Source of the DNA: DATHTC01 sp963746805
GTDB lineage: Bacteria; Actinomycetota; Thermoleophilia; Gaiellales; Gaiellaceae
Assembly (NCBI GenBank): GCA_963746805.1
Contig: CAVVCQ010000008.1
Location: forward strand, 186,001 to 250,000
DNA length: 64,000 nucleotides
Direction of reading: 5' to 3'
A model generated the notes under the pieces. The model had not been told where the DNA came from. It made no database searches and worked only from the letters and a program-made list of their open reading frames with translations. This document shows positions 7,622 through 16,726 of the stretch, piece after piece. A program made the translations under genes and the position numbers. The stretch's first letter is position 1. The number at the start of each line of letters is the position of its first letter.

Positions 7622-10600
7622 TTGCGCCGCTTGGTCGCTCCGCTCCTCGTCGCCGCGGCGCTCGTCGTCGCCGTCCCTGCTGCGGCCGACCTCCGCCCGA
7701 TCGACCGGCGCGCCGGCGAGATCGAAATCCCGCGTGTCCGCACCGGGACGGTTGTCGTCCCGAAGGGACACGCGCGCGGGCGGATCACCGTGGTCGTCCG
7801 CCTCGGTGCGCCCCCGCTCGCGCAGTGGACCGGACGCTCGCTGCAGGCCCGCGGCGGCACGCGCAAGCTCGACGTCGCCGGAGCCGGGTCGCGTGCCTAC
7901 CTCGCCCGCCTCGCGCGCTCCCAGCAGGCCGCGGTCGCGCAACTCCGCCGCGCCATCCCGGAAGCGCGCGTCTACCGCCGCTTCCGGGTCGTCCTGAACG
8001 GCCTCGCCGTCGATCTGCCCGCGGCAAAACTCCCTGCACTCGTCCGCCAGGGCTTCGCGACGAAGATCTACCCGAGCGTCCGCTACCGGCTCGCGCTCGA
8101 CCACAGCCCGCAGCTGATCGAGGCCGACGCGCTCTGGTCGGCCGGCGGTGGGGGCGCACGCGGCGAGGGGATCAAGATCGGCGTCGTCGACGACGGGATC
8201 GACCAGGCGAACGTGTTCTTCGACCCGACCGGCTACACGTATCCCGCGGGCTTCCCGAAGGGCGGGACGAAATGGACGACGCCGAAGGTGATCGTCGCGC
8301 GCGTGTTCCCCGGGCCAGGCTCGGGCGAGCCGGGCCGACTCGCGGTCGACCCGCGCGCGTCGTTCCACGGCACGCACGTGGCCGGGATCGCAGCCGGCAA
8401 CGCGGGCACCACCGCCCCCGCCGGTCCCGACCACCCGCGTACCACCGGGCTCTCCGGGGTCGCGCCGCGCGCGTGGCTCGGCAACTACCGGGTCTTCACC
8501 GTCCCGACGCCGATCGGGCACGTGGCGAACACGCCCGAGATCGTGGCCGCGTTCGAGTCGGCGGTCGCGGACGGGATGGACGTCATCAACTTCTCCGGGG
8601 GCGGCTCCGAGACCGAGCCGGTGAACGACGCGATGATCGAGACCGTCGCGAACGTGGTCGCGGCGGGCGTCGTCCCGGTCATCTCCGCCGGCAACGACCG
8701 CGACGACTTCGGCACGGGCACGGCCGGCTCGCCGGGCACCGCTCCCGAGGCGATCTCCGTCGCGGCCGTCTCGAGCGACCAGGTCTTCGCCTCGTCGCTC
8801 GAGCTGGTCGACCCGGTCGCGCTCGCCCGGCCGATGCCGTTCCGCCCCACTCCGGGCGCGCGCTTCCCGGACTCGTGGACGGCCGGCGTGCCGCTCCGCG
8901 ACGTGGGGACGATCGGCGACCCGTACCTGTGCGGGCCCGAGGGGAACCCGAACGCGGGCGGCCTCCTCCCTGCCGGGTCGCTGAACGGCTCGGTCGCGCT
9001 CGTGCAGCGCGGCATCTGCACGTTCACCTCCAAGGTCGAGCGCGCGCAACGTGCCGGCGCGGTCGGGATCGTGTTCGTGGACAACCGGGCCGGCGAGGCC
9101 AACACCGTCCCGACGCAGCTCGCGCTGCCGAGCGGGATGATCGCCGACGCCGACGGCGCAGCTCTCGAGACCGCGCTCGCGCAGCAGCCGAACGTGCGAT
9201 TCCGCTACCGCGAGGCGCCGCTCGCGATCCAGACGGGCCGGAGCGGGATCGTCACGAGCTTCTCCTCGGGCGGCCCCACCGCGTTCGGGCACCTGCTCAA
9301 GCCGGACGTGGCCGCACCGGGTGGGCAGATTCTCTCCGCGACGCTGCCGCAGTCCGGCGGGCCGTTCGCGGTGTTCGACGGAACGAGCATGGCGGCGCCG
9401 CACGTGGCCGGCGCAGCCGCGCTCCTCCGCCAGCGGCACCCGGGCTGGACGCCGCGCCAGGTGAAGTCGGCGCTCATGCAGACCGGCGGCCCCGCGTGGG
9501 GCGACAGCGCCCGCACGCAGGAGGCGCCGGTCACGCTCGAGGGCGGCGGGCTCGTCGACCTCACCCGCGCCGACCGGCCGCTCGTGTTCGCCGAGCCGTC
9601 CTCGTTCTCGTACGGCGACCTCGACGTGCGCGGCGGAGCGCGGTCGCGGAGCCTGCTGACGACGATCCGCGACGCAGGTGACGGCGCCGGCACGTGGCAG
9701 GTCGAGCTCCGCCCGCAGTCCGCCTCGGCCGGCGCGACGATCGAGCTGCCGGCGAGCGTCACGCTCGCCCCGGGCGGCGAGGCCCAGGTCGTCGCGACTG
9801 CGCGCGCCGCGGCCGATGCGGCCGAGGGCGAGAACTACGGCTTCGTCGTCCTCCGCCGCGGCACCGACACGCGGCGGATCCCGTACTTCTTCCTCGTCGA
9901 GCGGCCCGCGCTCGCGGGGCTCACGGCCACGCCGCTGCAGCTCCTGCAGCAGGGCGACACCCGCGGCGCCTCGGCGGTCGAGGTCTACCGCTACCCCGGC
10001 GCGGCGTTCGGCCCGCCGCCGACGTACACCGGGCCGACGATGGCGGAGGGCGGCGCGGAGCGGCTCTACAGGTTCGACCTCGACCTGCCGGCGGCGAACT
10101 TCGGCGTCGCCGTCATCGCCTCCGGGGAGGGGACGGTCGCCGACCCGTGGGTGCTCGGCTCGAAGGACGAGAACGACGTGCAGGGCGCCGCGGGCACGCC
10201 CGTCAACGTCAACCCGCTGACGATCGGCTTCCTCCTCGACGCCGGCACGGCCGGCGCGTCCCTCCCGCGGCCCGGCGACTACTACGTCTCGGTCGACTCG
10301 CCGCGCGACGAGTTCACCGGACGGCTCTACGCCGGGCCGTACGTGCTGAAGGCCTGGGTCGACGACGTCTCGCCCCCGCTGATCGTCCCGGTGACGACCC
10401 GCGTCTCTGCGGGACGGCCGACGCTCGTGGCCCGGGTCGTCGACGACTTCCTCGCGCCCGGCGCCGGCGTCGACCCGCTCTCGCTCGTGATCGCGTATCG
10501 CGGCTCGGTCGTCGGCGCCGCGCTCTACGACCCCGTGGCGGGGCTCGCGCTCTTCCCTCTCCCGGCCGCCGCGCCACGGATTCCGCTCGGACGCACGACC

Positions 10601-10987
10601 GCGACGATCGTCGCCTCCGACTTCCAGGAGGCGAAGAACGTGAACACGAGCGGCGAGAACATCATGCCGAACACGAACTTCGCCGCCGCCCGGTTCCAGG
10701 CCGTGAACGGGCCGACGATCCAGTGGCTCTACCCGGAGCGCCGCGAGTGCGCCACGGCGCAGACGCAGCTCGTCGCGGTCGCCGGCTCGACGCGCACGAT
10801 CCGCTCGGTCCGGTTCCTCGACGGGCGCCGGACGATCGCGACCGTGCGCCAGGGGCCTGCCGGCGTGTACGGCACGACGTGGCGCACGGCCGGCGCGAAG
10901 AAGGGCCGGCACGTCCTGCGCGCCGTCGTCCGGGACGCCGCGGGGCGGACGGCCACGGCCGAGCGCATCGTCCGCATTTGCCGCTGA
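7622..10987 (+). CDS. Secreted subtilisin-like serine protease (S8) with PA domain
   Basis: Large extracellular protease of about 1,121 residues. MRRLVAPLLVAAALVVAVPAAA is a clear signal peptide. The catalytic triad is visible: Asp in IGVVDDGID (about 190), His in SFHGTHVAGIAAG (about 249) and Ser in DGTSMAAPHVAG (about 589). Between His and Ser sits a protease-associated (PA) insert (about 440-520: LNGSVALVQRGICTFTSKVE). The C-terminal 450 residues form beta-rich domains typical of large actinobacterial subtilases and lack a sorting motif, so the enzyme is probably released. TTG 7622 is chosen for its -10 box and signal peptide; TTG 7613 in the same frame would add three residues. Diverges from fabI. 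Confidence 0.92.
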   Translation: MRRLVAPLLVAAALVVAVPAAADLRPIDRRAGEIEIPRVRTGTVVVPKGHARGRITVVVRLGAPPLAQWTGRSLQARGGTRKLDVAGAGSRAYLARLARSQQAAVAQLRRAIPEARVYRRFRVVLNGLAVDLPAAKLPALVRQGFATKIYPSVRYRLALDHSPQLIEADALWSAGGGGARGEGIKIGVVDDGIDQANVFFDPTGYTYPAGFPKGGTKWTTPKVIVARVFPGPGSGEPGRLAVDPRASFHGTHVAGIAAGNAGTTAPAGPDHPRTTGLSGVAPRAWLGNYRVFTVPTPIGHVANTPEIVAAFESAVADGMDVINFSGGGSETEPVNDAMIETVANVVAAGVVPVISAGNDRDDFGTGTAGSPGTAPEAISVAAVSSDQVFASSLELVDPVALARPMPFRPTPGARFPDSWTAGVPLRDVGTIGDPYLCGPEGNPNAGGLLPAGSLNGSVALVQRGICTFTSKVERAQRAGAVGIVFVDNRAGEANTVPTQLALPSGMIADADGAALETALAQQPNVRFRYREAPLAIQTGRSGIVTSFSSGGPTAFGHLLKPDVAAPGGQILSATLPQSGGPFAVFDGTSMAAPHVAGAAALLRQRHPGWTPRQVKSALMQTGGPAWGDSARTQEAPVTLEGGGLVDLTRADRPLVFAEPSSFSYGDLDVRGGARSRSLLTTIRDAGDGAGTWQVELRPQSASAGATIELPASVTLAPGGEAQVVATARAAADAAEGENYGFVVLRRGTDTRRIPYFFLVERPALAGLTATPLQLLQQGDTRGASAVEVYRYPGAAFGPPPTYTGPTMAEGGAERLYRFDLDLPAANFGVAVIASGEGTVADPWVLGSKDENDVQGAAGTPVNVNPLTIGFLLDAGTAGASLPRPGDYYVSVDSPRDEFTGRLYAGPYVLKAWVDDVSPPLIVPVTTRVSAGRPTLVARVVDDFLAPGAGVDPLSLVIAYRGSVVGAALYDPVAGLALFPLPAAAPRIPLGRTTATIVASDFQEAKNVNTSGENIMPNTNFAAARFQAVNGPTIQWLYPERRECATAQTQLVAVAGSTRTIRSVRFLDGRRTIATVRQGPAGVYGTTWRTAGAKKGRHVLRAVVRDAAGRTATAERIVRICR

Positions 10988-10994
10988 GCATGGC

Positions 10995-11760
10995 GTGAGC
11001 CGGGTCGCCGTCGTCACCGGCGCGTCCTCCGGGATCGGCGCTGCGCTCGTGCGCATGCTCGCCGAGCGCGGGTGGCGGTGCGTGCTGCTCGCCCGCGGCC
11101 GGGAGCGCCTCGAGCCGCTCGCCGAGGAGGTCGGCGGCGAGGCCGAGGTCTGCGACGTCTCCGACCGGGAGGCGGTCGACCGGGTCGCCACGGCGCGTGG
11201 CCGAGCGGCATCCTGCGGTCTCGCTCCTCGTCAACAACGCCGGGATCCCCGGCCGGTCGCAGTCGCTCGGCCTCGACCCCGAGCGGATGGAGCAGGTGCT
11301 CGCGACGAACTTCCTCGGGACGGTCTGGACGACGCGCGCGTTCCTGCCGCTGCTCGAGGCGGGCCGCCCGTCGCGGCTCGTGAACGTCGTCTCCGTCTCC
11401 GGCATGGTGTCGGTACCGCCGATGGGCCCCTACGCCCCGTCGAAGCACGCCCAGCTCGCGTTCTCGCGCGCGGCCGCGGCGCAGCTGGCCCCGCGCGGGA
11501 TCGGCGTCCTCACGGTGAACCCGGGCTTCGTCCACACGGAGGGGTTCCCGAACCGCGAGCGGCTCCGCAACCCGCTCCTGCGACGGGCGACGATCGACCC
11601 GGACCGGGTCGCCGCTCACATCCTCGACGCGCTCGACCGCGGCACGGTCGAGACGTTCGTGCCGCGGTGGTACCGGGCGGCCGCGGTCGTGCAGGCGCTC
11701 GCACCCGGGACGACGGCACGGTTGCTCGCCCACGCCGCCCGGCGGAGAATGGAGCCATGA
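10995..11760 (+). CDS. Short-chain dehydrogenase/reductase (one frame break)
   Basis: Classical SDR oxidoreductase. VAVVTGASSGIGAALVR is the TGxxxGxG cofactor-binding motif, LLVNNAG the structural NNAG motif, and YAPSKHAQLAFS the catalytic Tyr-x3-Lys, with the Ser in VSVSGM. Residues 1-65 are in one frame from GTG 10995; near 11188 a one-base shift (extra base in GCGCGTGG) moves the rest into the frame ending at 11760. Both halves align to one continuous SDR, so this is a single gene with an indel. It begins 7 nt after the subtilase stop and overlaps the MarR gene as ATGA. Substrate unknown. Confidence 0.88.
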
Positions 11761-12161
11761 CGGATCCGCACCCGCTCGACGAGTACGTCCGCGTCGCCGA
11801 GTTCCGCGCCGCCCTCCGCCGCTTCCTGCGCCGGACGGAGCGGATCGCGCGCGACTCCGGGCTGACGCCGCAGCGCTACCTGCTGCTGCTGATGATCAAG
11901 GGCGCCGCCGACGGCTCCGAGCGGTCGACCGTGACGACCCTCGCCGAGCGCCTCCAGCTCGCGCAGAGCACCGTGACCGAGCTCGTCGGCCGGGCGGAGG
12001 ACGCGGGCCTGCTCACGCGCGAGCCGTCGCGCGCCGACGGGCGGGTCGCGCACCTCGGGCTGACCGAGCGCGGCGAGGAGCTGCTGGCGTCCGCGTTCAC
12101 CGGCCTCGAAGCCGAGCGCCGGAGCCTGCTCTCGTCGCTCGTGAACCTCGAGCGCACCTAG
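11757..12161 (+). CDS. MarR-family transcriptional regulator
   Basis: A 134-residue winged-helix regulator: helical dimerisation segment at the N-terminus, recognition helix region LAERLQLAQSTVTELVGRAEDAGLLTRE and wing SRADGRVAHLGLTERG. It starts in an ATGA overlap with the SDR gene, so the two are probably co-transcribed and the regulator may control the SDR or the protease upstream. Its stop overlaps that of the convergent methyltransferase by 3 bp. Ligand unknown. Confidence 0.85.
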   Translation: MTDPHPLDEYVRVAEFRAALRRFLRRTERIARDSGLTPQRYLLLLMIKGAADGSERSTVTTLAERLQLAQSTVTELVGRAEDAGLLTREPSRADGRVAHLGLTERGEELLASAFTGLEAERRSLLSSLVNLERT

Positions 12162-12838
12162 CGGCTCAGGAGGTACCAGCCGACCTCGACCTCGGTCGTC
12201 TCGGACGGCGCGAGCGACTCTGCGTGTGAGCGGGCGTCCCCCTCGCAGGCGGCGAGGTCGAGGTAGCGGTCGAGGTCGCGGCGCTCGCGCACGATCTCGT
12301 TCGCCAGCGTGACGAGACCGTTCATCTCGAACATCGCGCGCAGGTCGCCGTCCGGCAGCAGCCGCGTGTGCGACGGGTCGCGCGCGCGTTCGAAGCGGTC
12401 GAGCTCGGCCGCCTCGTGCGGCTCCACGGGCGCGAGCTGGTCGACGACGAGGAGTCGGCCACCGAGCCGCGTGACGCGGACGAGCTCCGCGATCACGACC
12501 TCCGGCCGGCGGACGTGGTGGAGCGTCCTGGCACAGGTGACGAGGTCGAACGCGCCGAGCTCGAACGGGAGGCTCGACGCGTCGCCCGCCACGAACGTGG
12601 CGTTCTCCGGGGCGCCGTCGCGCGCGAGGGCGAGCCGCTCCTCGGAGTCGTCGAGGCCGATCACCTCCCGGACGAGCGGCGCGAGCGCGAGGGCGACCGC
12701 TCCCGTGCCGGTGCCGACGTCGAGCACGCGCTCGTCGCCGGTGAGCACGACGAGCCGGTCGAGCCTGGCCCGCAGCTCCCCGGCACGCTCCGCCTGGAGC
12801 TCGGCCGCCCGCTCCGCGCGGGTCCGCTCGTCAGCCAT
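12158..12838 (-). CDS. Class I SAM-dependent methyltransferase
   Basis: A 226-residue methyltransferase (type 11 / UbiE-like). Motif I is VLDVGTGTGAVALALAP (about residues 40-55), motif II IGLDDSEERLALA, and the post-motif region FDLVTCARTLHHVRRP fits a small-molecule methyltransferase. GGRLLVVDQLAP is the usual strand 5 region. The ATG at 12838 lies within the last codons of alr, so translation is probably coupled. Substrate cannot be told. Confidence 0.85.
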   Translation of the reverse strand: MADERTRAERAAELQAERAGELRARLDRLVVLTGDERVLDVGTGTGAVALALAPLVREVIGLDDSEERLALARDGAPENATFVAGDASSLPFELGAFDLVTCARTLHHVRRPEVVIAELVRVTRLGGRLLVVDQLAPVEPHEAAELDRFERARDPSHTRLLPDGDLRAMFEMNGLVTLANEIVRERRDLDRYLDLAACEGDARSHAESLAPSETTEVEVGWYLLSR

Positions 12839-13850
12839 GCAGCACCGTCCGCCGCGAGCGCAGCGGCGACGAGCCGATCCCGCACGCGAGCTCGTAGGTG
12901 ATCGTCCCCGCCACCTTCGCGTGGGACTCGAGCGGGACGCGGGGCCCGACGAGGACGACCGGCGTCCCCACGGGAAGTTGCCCGTCGAGCTCGACCGCGA
13001 GCGCGTCCATCGAGATCGTCCCGACCACGCGGCGCGGCTCCCCGGCGACGCGCACCTCCGTCCCCGTGAGGTCGCGCCGGAAGCCGTCGGCGTACCCGAT
13101 CGGGACGATCCCGATCCACGTGTCCCGCTCGGCGACCCAGCGGCGCCCGTATCCCGTGCTCTCACCGGGTTGCAGCAGCTTCACGTGCGCGAGGTGGCTG
13201 TCCCATCGCAGCGCCGGCTGGAGCCCGTCCACGGCGGGATCCTCGCCGAACGGGGACAGCCCGTACAGGGCGATCCCGCAGCGAGCGGCGTCGAACCGCG
13301 ACTCCGGGTAGCGGAGCGCGCCGGCGCTGTTGGCGAGGTGGCGCGTCACGCCCCGGAGCTCCGCGGTCGCGTCGCGGAAGCGGTCGACCTGCCAGCGCGT
13401 GTACGCCGCGTCGCAGTCGGCGCTCGCGAGGTGGCTCATGACCCCGACGACGTCCGCGCCGCCCGCCTGCAGCTCCGAGACGCCCCAGCGGCCCATGCCG
13501 GTGTCGAGCTTCAGGTGCACCGGAAGCCCCACCGGTGCCTCCCCCGCCACCGCCGCCAGCTCGAGCCGCGCCTCGCGCGCCTGTGCGACCTCGCGCTGGG
13601 CCGACGGGCCGAGGACGAGCAGCCGCGCGGTCGGATACTCCCGGCGGAGGACGAGCGCCTCGGGGACGGTCGCCGTGCAGACGGCGGTGGCGCCGGCACC
13701 GAGCGCCGCCCCGGCGACGTCGACGGCGCCGTGGCCGTAGCCGTCGGCCTTGACCACCGCCCACAGCTCCGCCCCCTCCAGCGCGGCGAGCAGACGTTCC
13801 GCGTTCCGGCGGACGGCGCCGAGGTCGATCGTGAGCTCCGAGCGATGCAC
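12831..13850 (-). CDS. alr: Alanine racemase
   Basis: PLP-dependent enzyme making D-alanine for peptidoglycan. The PLP lysine is K34 in VVKADGYGHG; HLKLDTGMGRWG, the substrate-side SHLASAD, and the Tyr of VPIGYADGF are all present, as is GTISMDALAV near the C-terminus. At 339 residues it is slightly short for the family but complete in its motifs. The GTG at 13850 lies 7 nt after a TAGCCT -10 box whose TAG is also the stop codon of the upstream ATPase gene. The alr/acpS/nnr neighbourhood is typical of Actinobacteria. Confidence 0.93.
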   Translation of the reverse strand: MHRSELTIDLGAVRRNAERLLAALEGAELWAVVKADGYGHGAVDVAGAALGAGATAVCTATVPEALVLRREYPTARLLVLGPSAQREVAQAREARLELAAVAGEAPVGLPVHLKLDTGMGRWGVSELQAGGADVVGVMSHLASADCDAAYTRWQVDRFRDATAELRGVTRHLANSAGALRYPESRFDAARCGIALYGLSPFGEDPAVDGLQPALRWDSHLAHVKLLQPGESTGYGRRWVAERDTWIGIVPIGYADGFRRDLTGTEVRVAGEPRRVVGTISMDALAVELDGQLPVGTPVVLVGPRVPLESHAKVAGTITYELACGIGSSPLRSRRTVLHG

Positions 13851-13857
13851 GTTCCCG

Positions 13858-13863
13858 AGGCTA
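13858..13863 (-). promoter_or_regulatory. -10 TAGCCT of alr, overlapping the ATPase stop codon
   Basis: The minus-strand TAG (13863-13861) is both the stop codon of the ATPase gene and the start of TAGCCT, which is 7 nt from the alr GTG. Confidence 0.5.
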
Positions 13864-14985
13864 CTCCGGCGGCGAGGCGAGCCGCTCGATCCATACGGCG
13901 AAGAGCGGGTCGACGAGGCGGTAGCGGCGCTCGTCGCGCTCGACCTCGCCCCGCGCGGAGAGGTTGCGGAGCGCCTGCTGCGCGCTCGCCTTCTGCAGGT
14001 CGAGCCGCTCCAGCAGCGCGGTCCGATAGGGCGAGCCGCCCCCGCCGACGACGGCGCGGAGCGTCTTCTGCTCGACGGTCGTGAGTCGCTGCCAGTGGGC
14101 GTCGAGCTCCGGCTCGAGCTGCGCCAGGGCGGTGGCGAACGCACGGTGCCAGGACGCATGCGTCGCCGCCTCGCCGGGCGGCACCGCCTCCCACAGATGG
14201 TGCGCGAGGAGCATCGCCCGCTGCGGGTGCCCGTCCGCGACCTCGAGCAGCGGCCCGAGCGCGTCGCCGACCTCGCGCTCGGACCCGCGGAACCGATCGG
14301 CGACATACGCAGCCAGGTCCGGGGCGGCCAGGCGGCCGAGCCGGAGCGGCGCGGCCTGCCCGTAGAGCGGCGCGTGCGTCGCCTCGAAGAGCTGTGCCAT
14401 GAGGCCCGCCTCCGAGCCCGAGAAGACGTAGCTCGCGACCTCGCCGTGGAACTGGATATGGCTGCGGAGGACGGCGTCCATCTCGCGCACCTTCGCGAGA
14501 TCCTGAAACTCGTCGAGGACGACCAGTGCGCGGCGGCCCTCGCCCTCGAGCCGGAGCGGCAGGTCGAGCAGCGCGTGGAGCGCCGGCAGCGGGTCGGCGC
14601 GCGGGTCGAGCTGGAGGCGGGCGCCGATCCCCATCGCGCTGAGCGAGAGGCCGAGGCCGGTGCTCTGGAGGAACTCGTCGATCCGCGCGCGGATCCGCCC
14701 CTTGAGCTGGCCGGCGTACGCGCGCTCGACCCGGACGGCCACGTCCGCGAGCGAGAGGACGCCGTAGAGGTCGACGAGCACCGGCACCATCCCCTCGTCG
14801 CGCTCGGCATCGCGGAGGACACGTCGGAGAAGGCTGGTCTTCCCGTACTTCCGCGGCGCATAGAGCCGCACGTAGTGGCCGCCCGCCGCCAGCGCGAGCA
14901 GCTTCCGCGTCTCCTCGTCGCGGTCGATGACGTCGTCGGGGGCGATCGGGCGCGAGTAGACGAAGGGGTTCAGGTCGGTCTGCAT
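13861..14985 (-). CDS. AAA ATPase of the archaeal-ATPase-like family with C-terminal winged helix
   Basis: A 374-residue ATPase. Walker A is APRKYGKTSLL (about residues 43-53), Walker B RALVVLDEFQDL (about 150-161), and sensor-like SGSEAGLMAQLF follows. The C-terminal part (VEQKTLRAVVGGGGSPYRTALLERLDLQKASAQQALRN, split here as VEQKTLRAV and LLERLDLQKASAQQALRN) resembles a winged helix. Such ATPases are common as lone genes; their function is poorly known, with proposed roles in DNA transactions or signalling. No nuclease or partner is adjacent. A perfect 16-bp palindrome 14 bp before the start may be its operator. ATG 14985 is chosen because the family N-terminus (NPFVYSRPIAPDDVIDRDEE) follows it. 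Confidence 0.8.
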   Translation of the reverse strand: MQTDLNPFVYSRPIAPDDVIDRDEETRKLLALAAGGHYVRLYAPRKYGKTSLLRRVLRDAERDEGMVPVLVDLYGVLSLADVAVRVERAYAGQLKGRIRARIDEFLQSTGLGLSLSAMGIGARLQLDPRADPLPALHALLDLPLRLEGEGRRALVVLDEFQDLAKVREMDAVLRSHIQFHGEVASYVFSGSEAGLMAQLFEATHAPLYGQAAPLRLGRLAAPDLAAYVADRFRGSEREVGDALGPLLEVADGHPQRAMLLAHHLWEAVPPGEAATHASWHRAFATALAQLEPELDAHWQRLTTVEQKTLRAVVGGGGSPYRTALLERLDLQKASAQQALRNLSARGEVERDERRYRLVDPLFAVWIERLASPPE

Positions 14986-14998
14986 GGTGTGTCGCCAG

Positions 14999-15014
14999 CA
15001 TACCGTCCGGTATG
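14999..15014. promoter_or_regulatory. 16-bp palindrome upstream of the ATPase gene
   Basis: CATACCG-TC-CGGTATG is a perfect inverted repeat 14 bp upstream of the ATPase ATG. It sits between the nnr stop (15027) and the ATPase gene, in the position of a repressor operator. A second short inverted repeat, GTCCG/CGGAC, overlaps it at 15006-15022. Confidence 0.45.
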
Positions 15015-15026
15015 GACGGACAATAC

Positions 15027-16364
15027 CTACTGGTACGTCGCGCCCATACCCGCCAGCACGTCCGGCAGCGCCTCGACGAGATCGGACGCGACCAGGCCGC
15101 GCTCCGGCCCGAGCAGCGCCGCCTGCGCCTGCGCCGCGGCACCGGCTGCGGCCGCGACGCGGCCGGGGAGGCCCTTGGCGAGGAACGCGGCGATCACGCC
15201 CGTCAGGACGTCGCCGGTGCCGGCGGTCGCGAGCTGCGGCGCGTCGACCGAATGGATCCACGTGCCGTCGACGATCGTGTCCGCGCCCTTGAGCAATACG
15301 GTCGCCGGATACCACGCGCACGCCTGCCGCACGGCCGCGAGCCGGTGGGCCCGCACCCACTCCGAGTCCTCGCCGAGCATCGCGGCGAGCTCGCCCTCGT
15401 GCGGCGTCAGCACCGTCGGCGCCGCTCGCTCGGTCGGCTCGAGCAGCGCGAGCGCGTCCGCGTCGACCACGACCGGGAGGTCGAGCGCGAGCACCTCGCG
15501 CACGAGGGCCCGCGCCGCCTCGCTGCGGCCGAGACCCGGACCGACGGCGACGGCGCCGAACCGCGGCGCGAGCTCGCCGACCCGGTCCCACGTCGCCTTC
15601 ACGGGCTCGAGCAGCGTCGTCTCGACGGCCGGGAGCGACTCCGGCGGGACGGCGACGGCGACGTAGCCGGCGTCGGCCCGCAGTGCCGCCGTGGCGGCGA
15701 GGCGCACCGCCCCGGTCGTCCCGGGCGCCCCGCCGACGACGAGCACGGCGCCGGCGGTGTACTTGTTGTCGGTCGCGCGCCGGGTCGGCACCGCCGCGAG
15801 GATCCGTGGGGTCACGAGCCCGTGCGCGGTGTCGACGTGCTCGATGCCGATGTCCGCCACCTCGACCTCGCCCGCATACGCCCGGCCGGGGCTCACGTGG
15901 AGCCCGACCTTCGGCCCGTGCATCGTCACCGTCGCCCCCGCCCGCACGGCCGCGCCACGGACTTCGCCGGTCGAGGCGTCGACGCCTGACGGGACGTCGA
16001 CCGCGACCACGTCCCCGGTCATCTGCGCGATGAGCGCCGCGGCGTCCGGGCGCGGCTCGCCGCTGAACCCGGTGCCGAAGAGCGCGTCGACGACGACGTC
16101 CACGGGCGGCACCTCTGCGGCGGCCACCGCCTCGATCACGGAGACCGTCCGCCCGGCCGCCTCGAGCATGCGCGCGGCGATCCGCCCGTCACCCCCGTTC
16201 GAGCCGCGGCCGCACACGACCGCGACCGTTGTCGCGTCGGGCCGGCGCCGCAGCACCGCGTCGGCGACCGCGCGTGCCGCGCGCTCCATCATCGCGTCGA
16301 CGTCGTGCCCCTCCTCCGCCTGCCGCATCTCCTCGGCGGTGTAGAGGGGCGTGATCCAAGTCAC
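15027..16364 (-). CDS. nnr: Bifunctional NAD(P)H-hydrate epimerase / dehydratase
   Basis: Repairs damaged NADHX and NADPHX. The N-terminal YjeF_N epimerase domain (about residues 1-210) has GRGSNGGDGRIAARML and VDALFGTGFSGEPR; the C-terminal ribokinase-like dehydratase (about 220-445) has TAGAVLVVGGAPGTTGA, LTPHEGELAAMLG and the ATP-side motif ATAGTGDVLTG. The GTG at 16364 overlaps the acpS stop (GTGA). It is the last gene of a HAD-acpS-nnr operon with 4-bp overlaps, a gene order common in Actinobacteria. Confidence 0.93.
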   Translation of the reverse strand: MTWITPLYTAEEMRQAEEGHDVDAMMERAARAVADAVLRRRPDATTVAVVCGRGSNGGDGRIAARMLEAAGRTVSVIEAVAAAEVPPVDVVVDALFGTGFSGEPRPDAAALIAQMTGDVVAVDVPSGVDASTGEVRGAAVRAGATVTMHGPKVGLHVSPGRAYAGEVEVADIGIEHVDTAHGLVTPRILAAVPTRRATDNKYTAGAVLVVGGAPGTTGAVRLAATAALRADAGYVAVAVPPESLPAVETTLLEPVKATWDRVGELAPRFGAVAVGPGLGRSEAARALVREVLALDLPVVVDADALALLEPTERAAPTVLTPHEGELAAMLGEDSEWVRAHRLAAVRQACAWYPATVLLKGADTIVDGTWIHSVDAPQLATAGTGDVLTGVIAAFLAKGLPGRVAAAAGAAAQAQAALLGPERGLVASDLVEALPDVLAGMGATYQ

Positions 16365-16726
16365 GGTTCGACGACGACGCAGACGGCGGCGGCCAGCTCG
16401 CGTGAGTGGGTCATGGACAGATCGATCTGCCCCACGCCGACGCTCGCCGCCCGCGCCGCGACCCGGCCGGAGAGCTGCACGGACGGCTTGGGGCGGCCCA
16501 CGACCTCGACGTCCTGCCACGCCCACGCGCGCGCGACGCCGAACCCGAGCGCCTTCCCGACCGCCTCCTTCGCGGCGAAGCGGCCCGCGTAGCTCTCGGC
16601 CGGGTTGGGGCGCGAGTCGCAGTACGCCCGCTCCGCCTCGGTGAAGACCCGCTCGCGGAAGCGCGGATAGCGGTCGAGCGCCCGCCGCACGCGCGCGATC
16701 TCGATCAGGTCGAGGCCGACCCTCAT
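16361..16726 (-). CDS. acpS: Holo-[acyl-carrier-protein] synthase
   Basis: Transfers 4'-phosphopantetheine from CoA to acyl carrier protein. The 121-residue length is typical, with VGLDLIEIARVRRAL at the N-terminus (metal-binding Asp) and YAGRFAAKEAVGKALG (metal-binding Glu) in the middle, and LSMTHSRELAAAV at the C-terminus. ATG 16726 overlaps the stop of the HAD gene (ATGA) and its own stop overlaps the nnr start, so all three genes are translationally coupled. Confidence 0.95.
   Translation of the reverse strand: MRVGLDLIEIARVRRALDRYPRFRERVFTEAERAYCDSRPNPAESYAGRFAAKEAVGKALGFGVARAWAWQDVEVVGRPKPSVQLSGRVAARAASVGVGQIDLSMTHSRELAAAVCVVVEP

Noticed and set aside
13861..14985. Orphan ATPase as part of a transposon or defence island
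   Set aside because: Its neighbours are all housekeeping genes; there are no terminal repeats, integrase, nuclease or phage gene near it.
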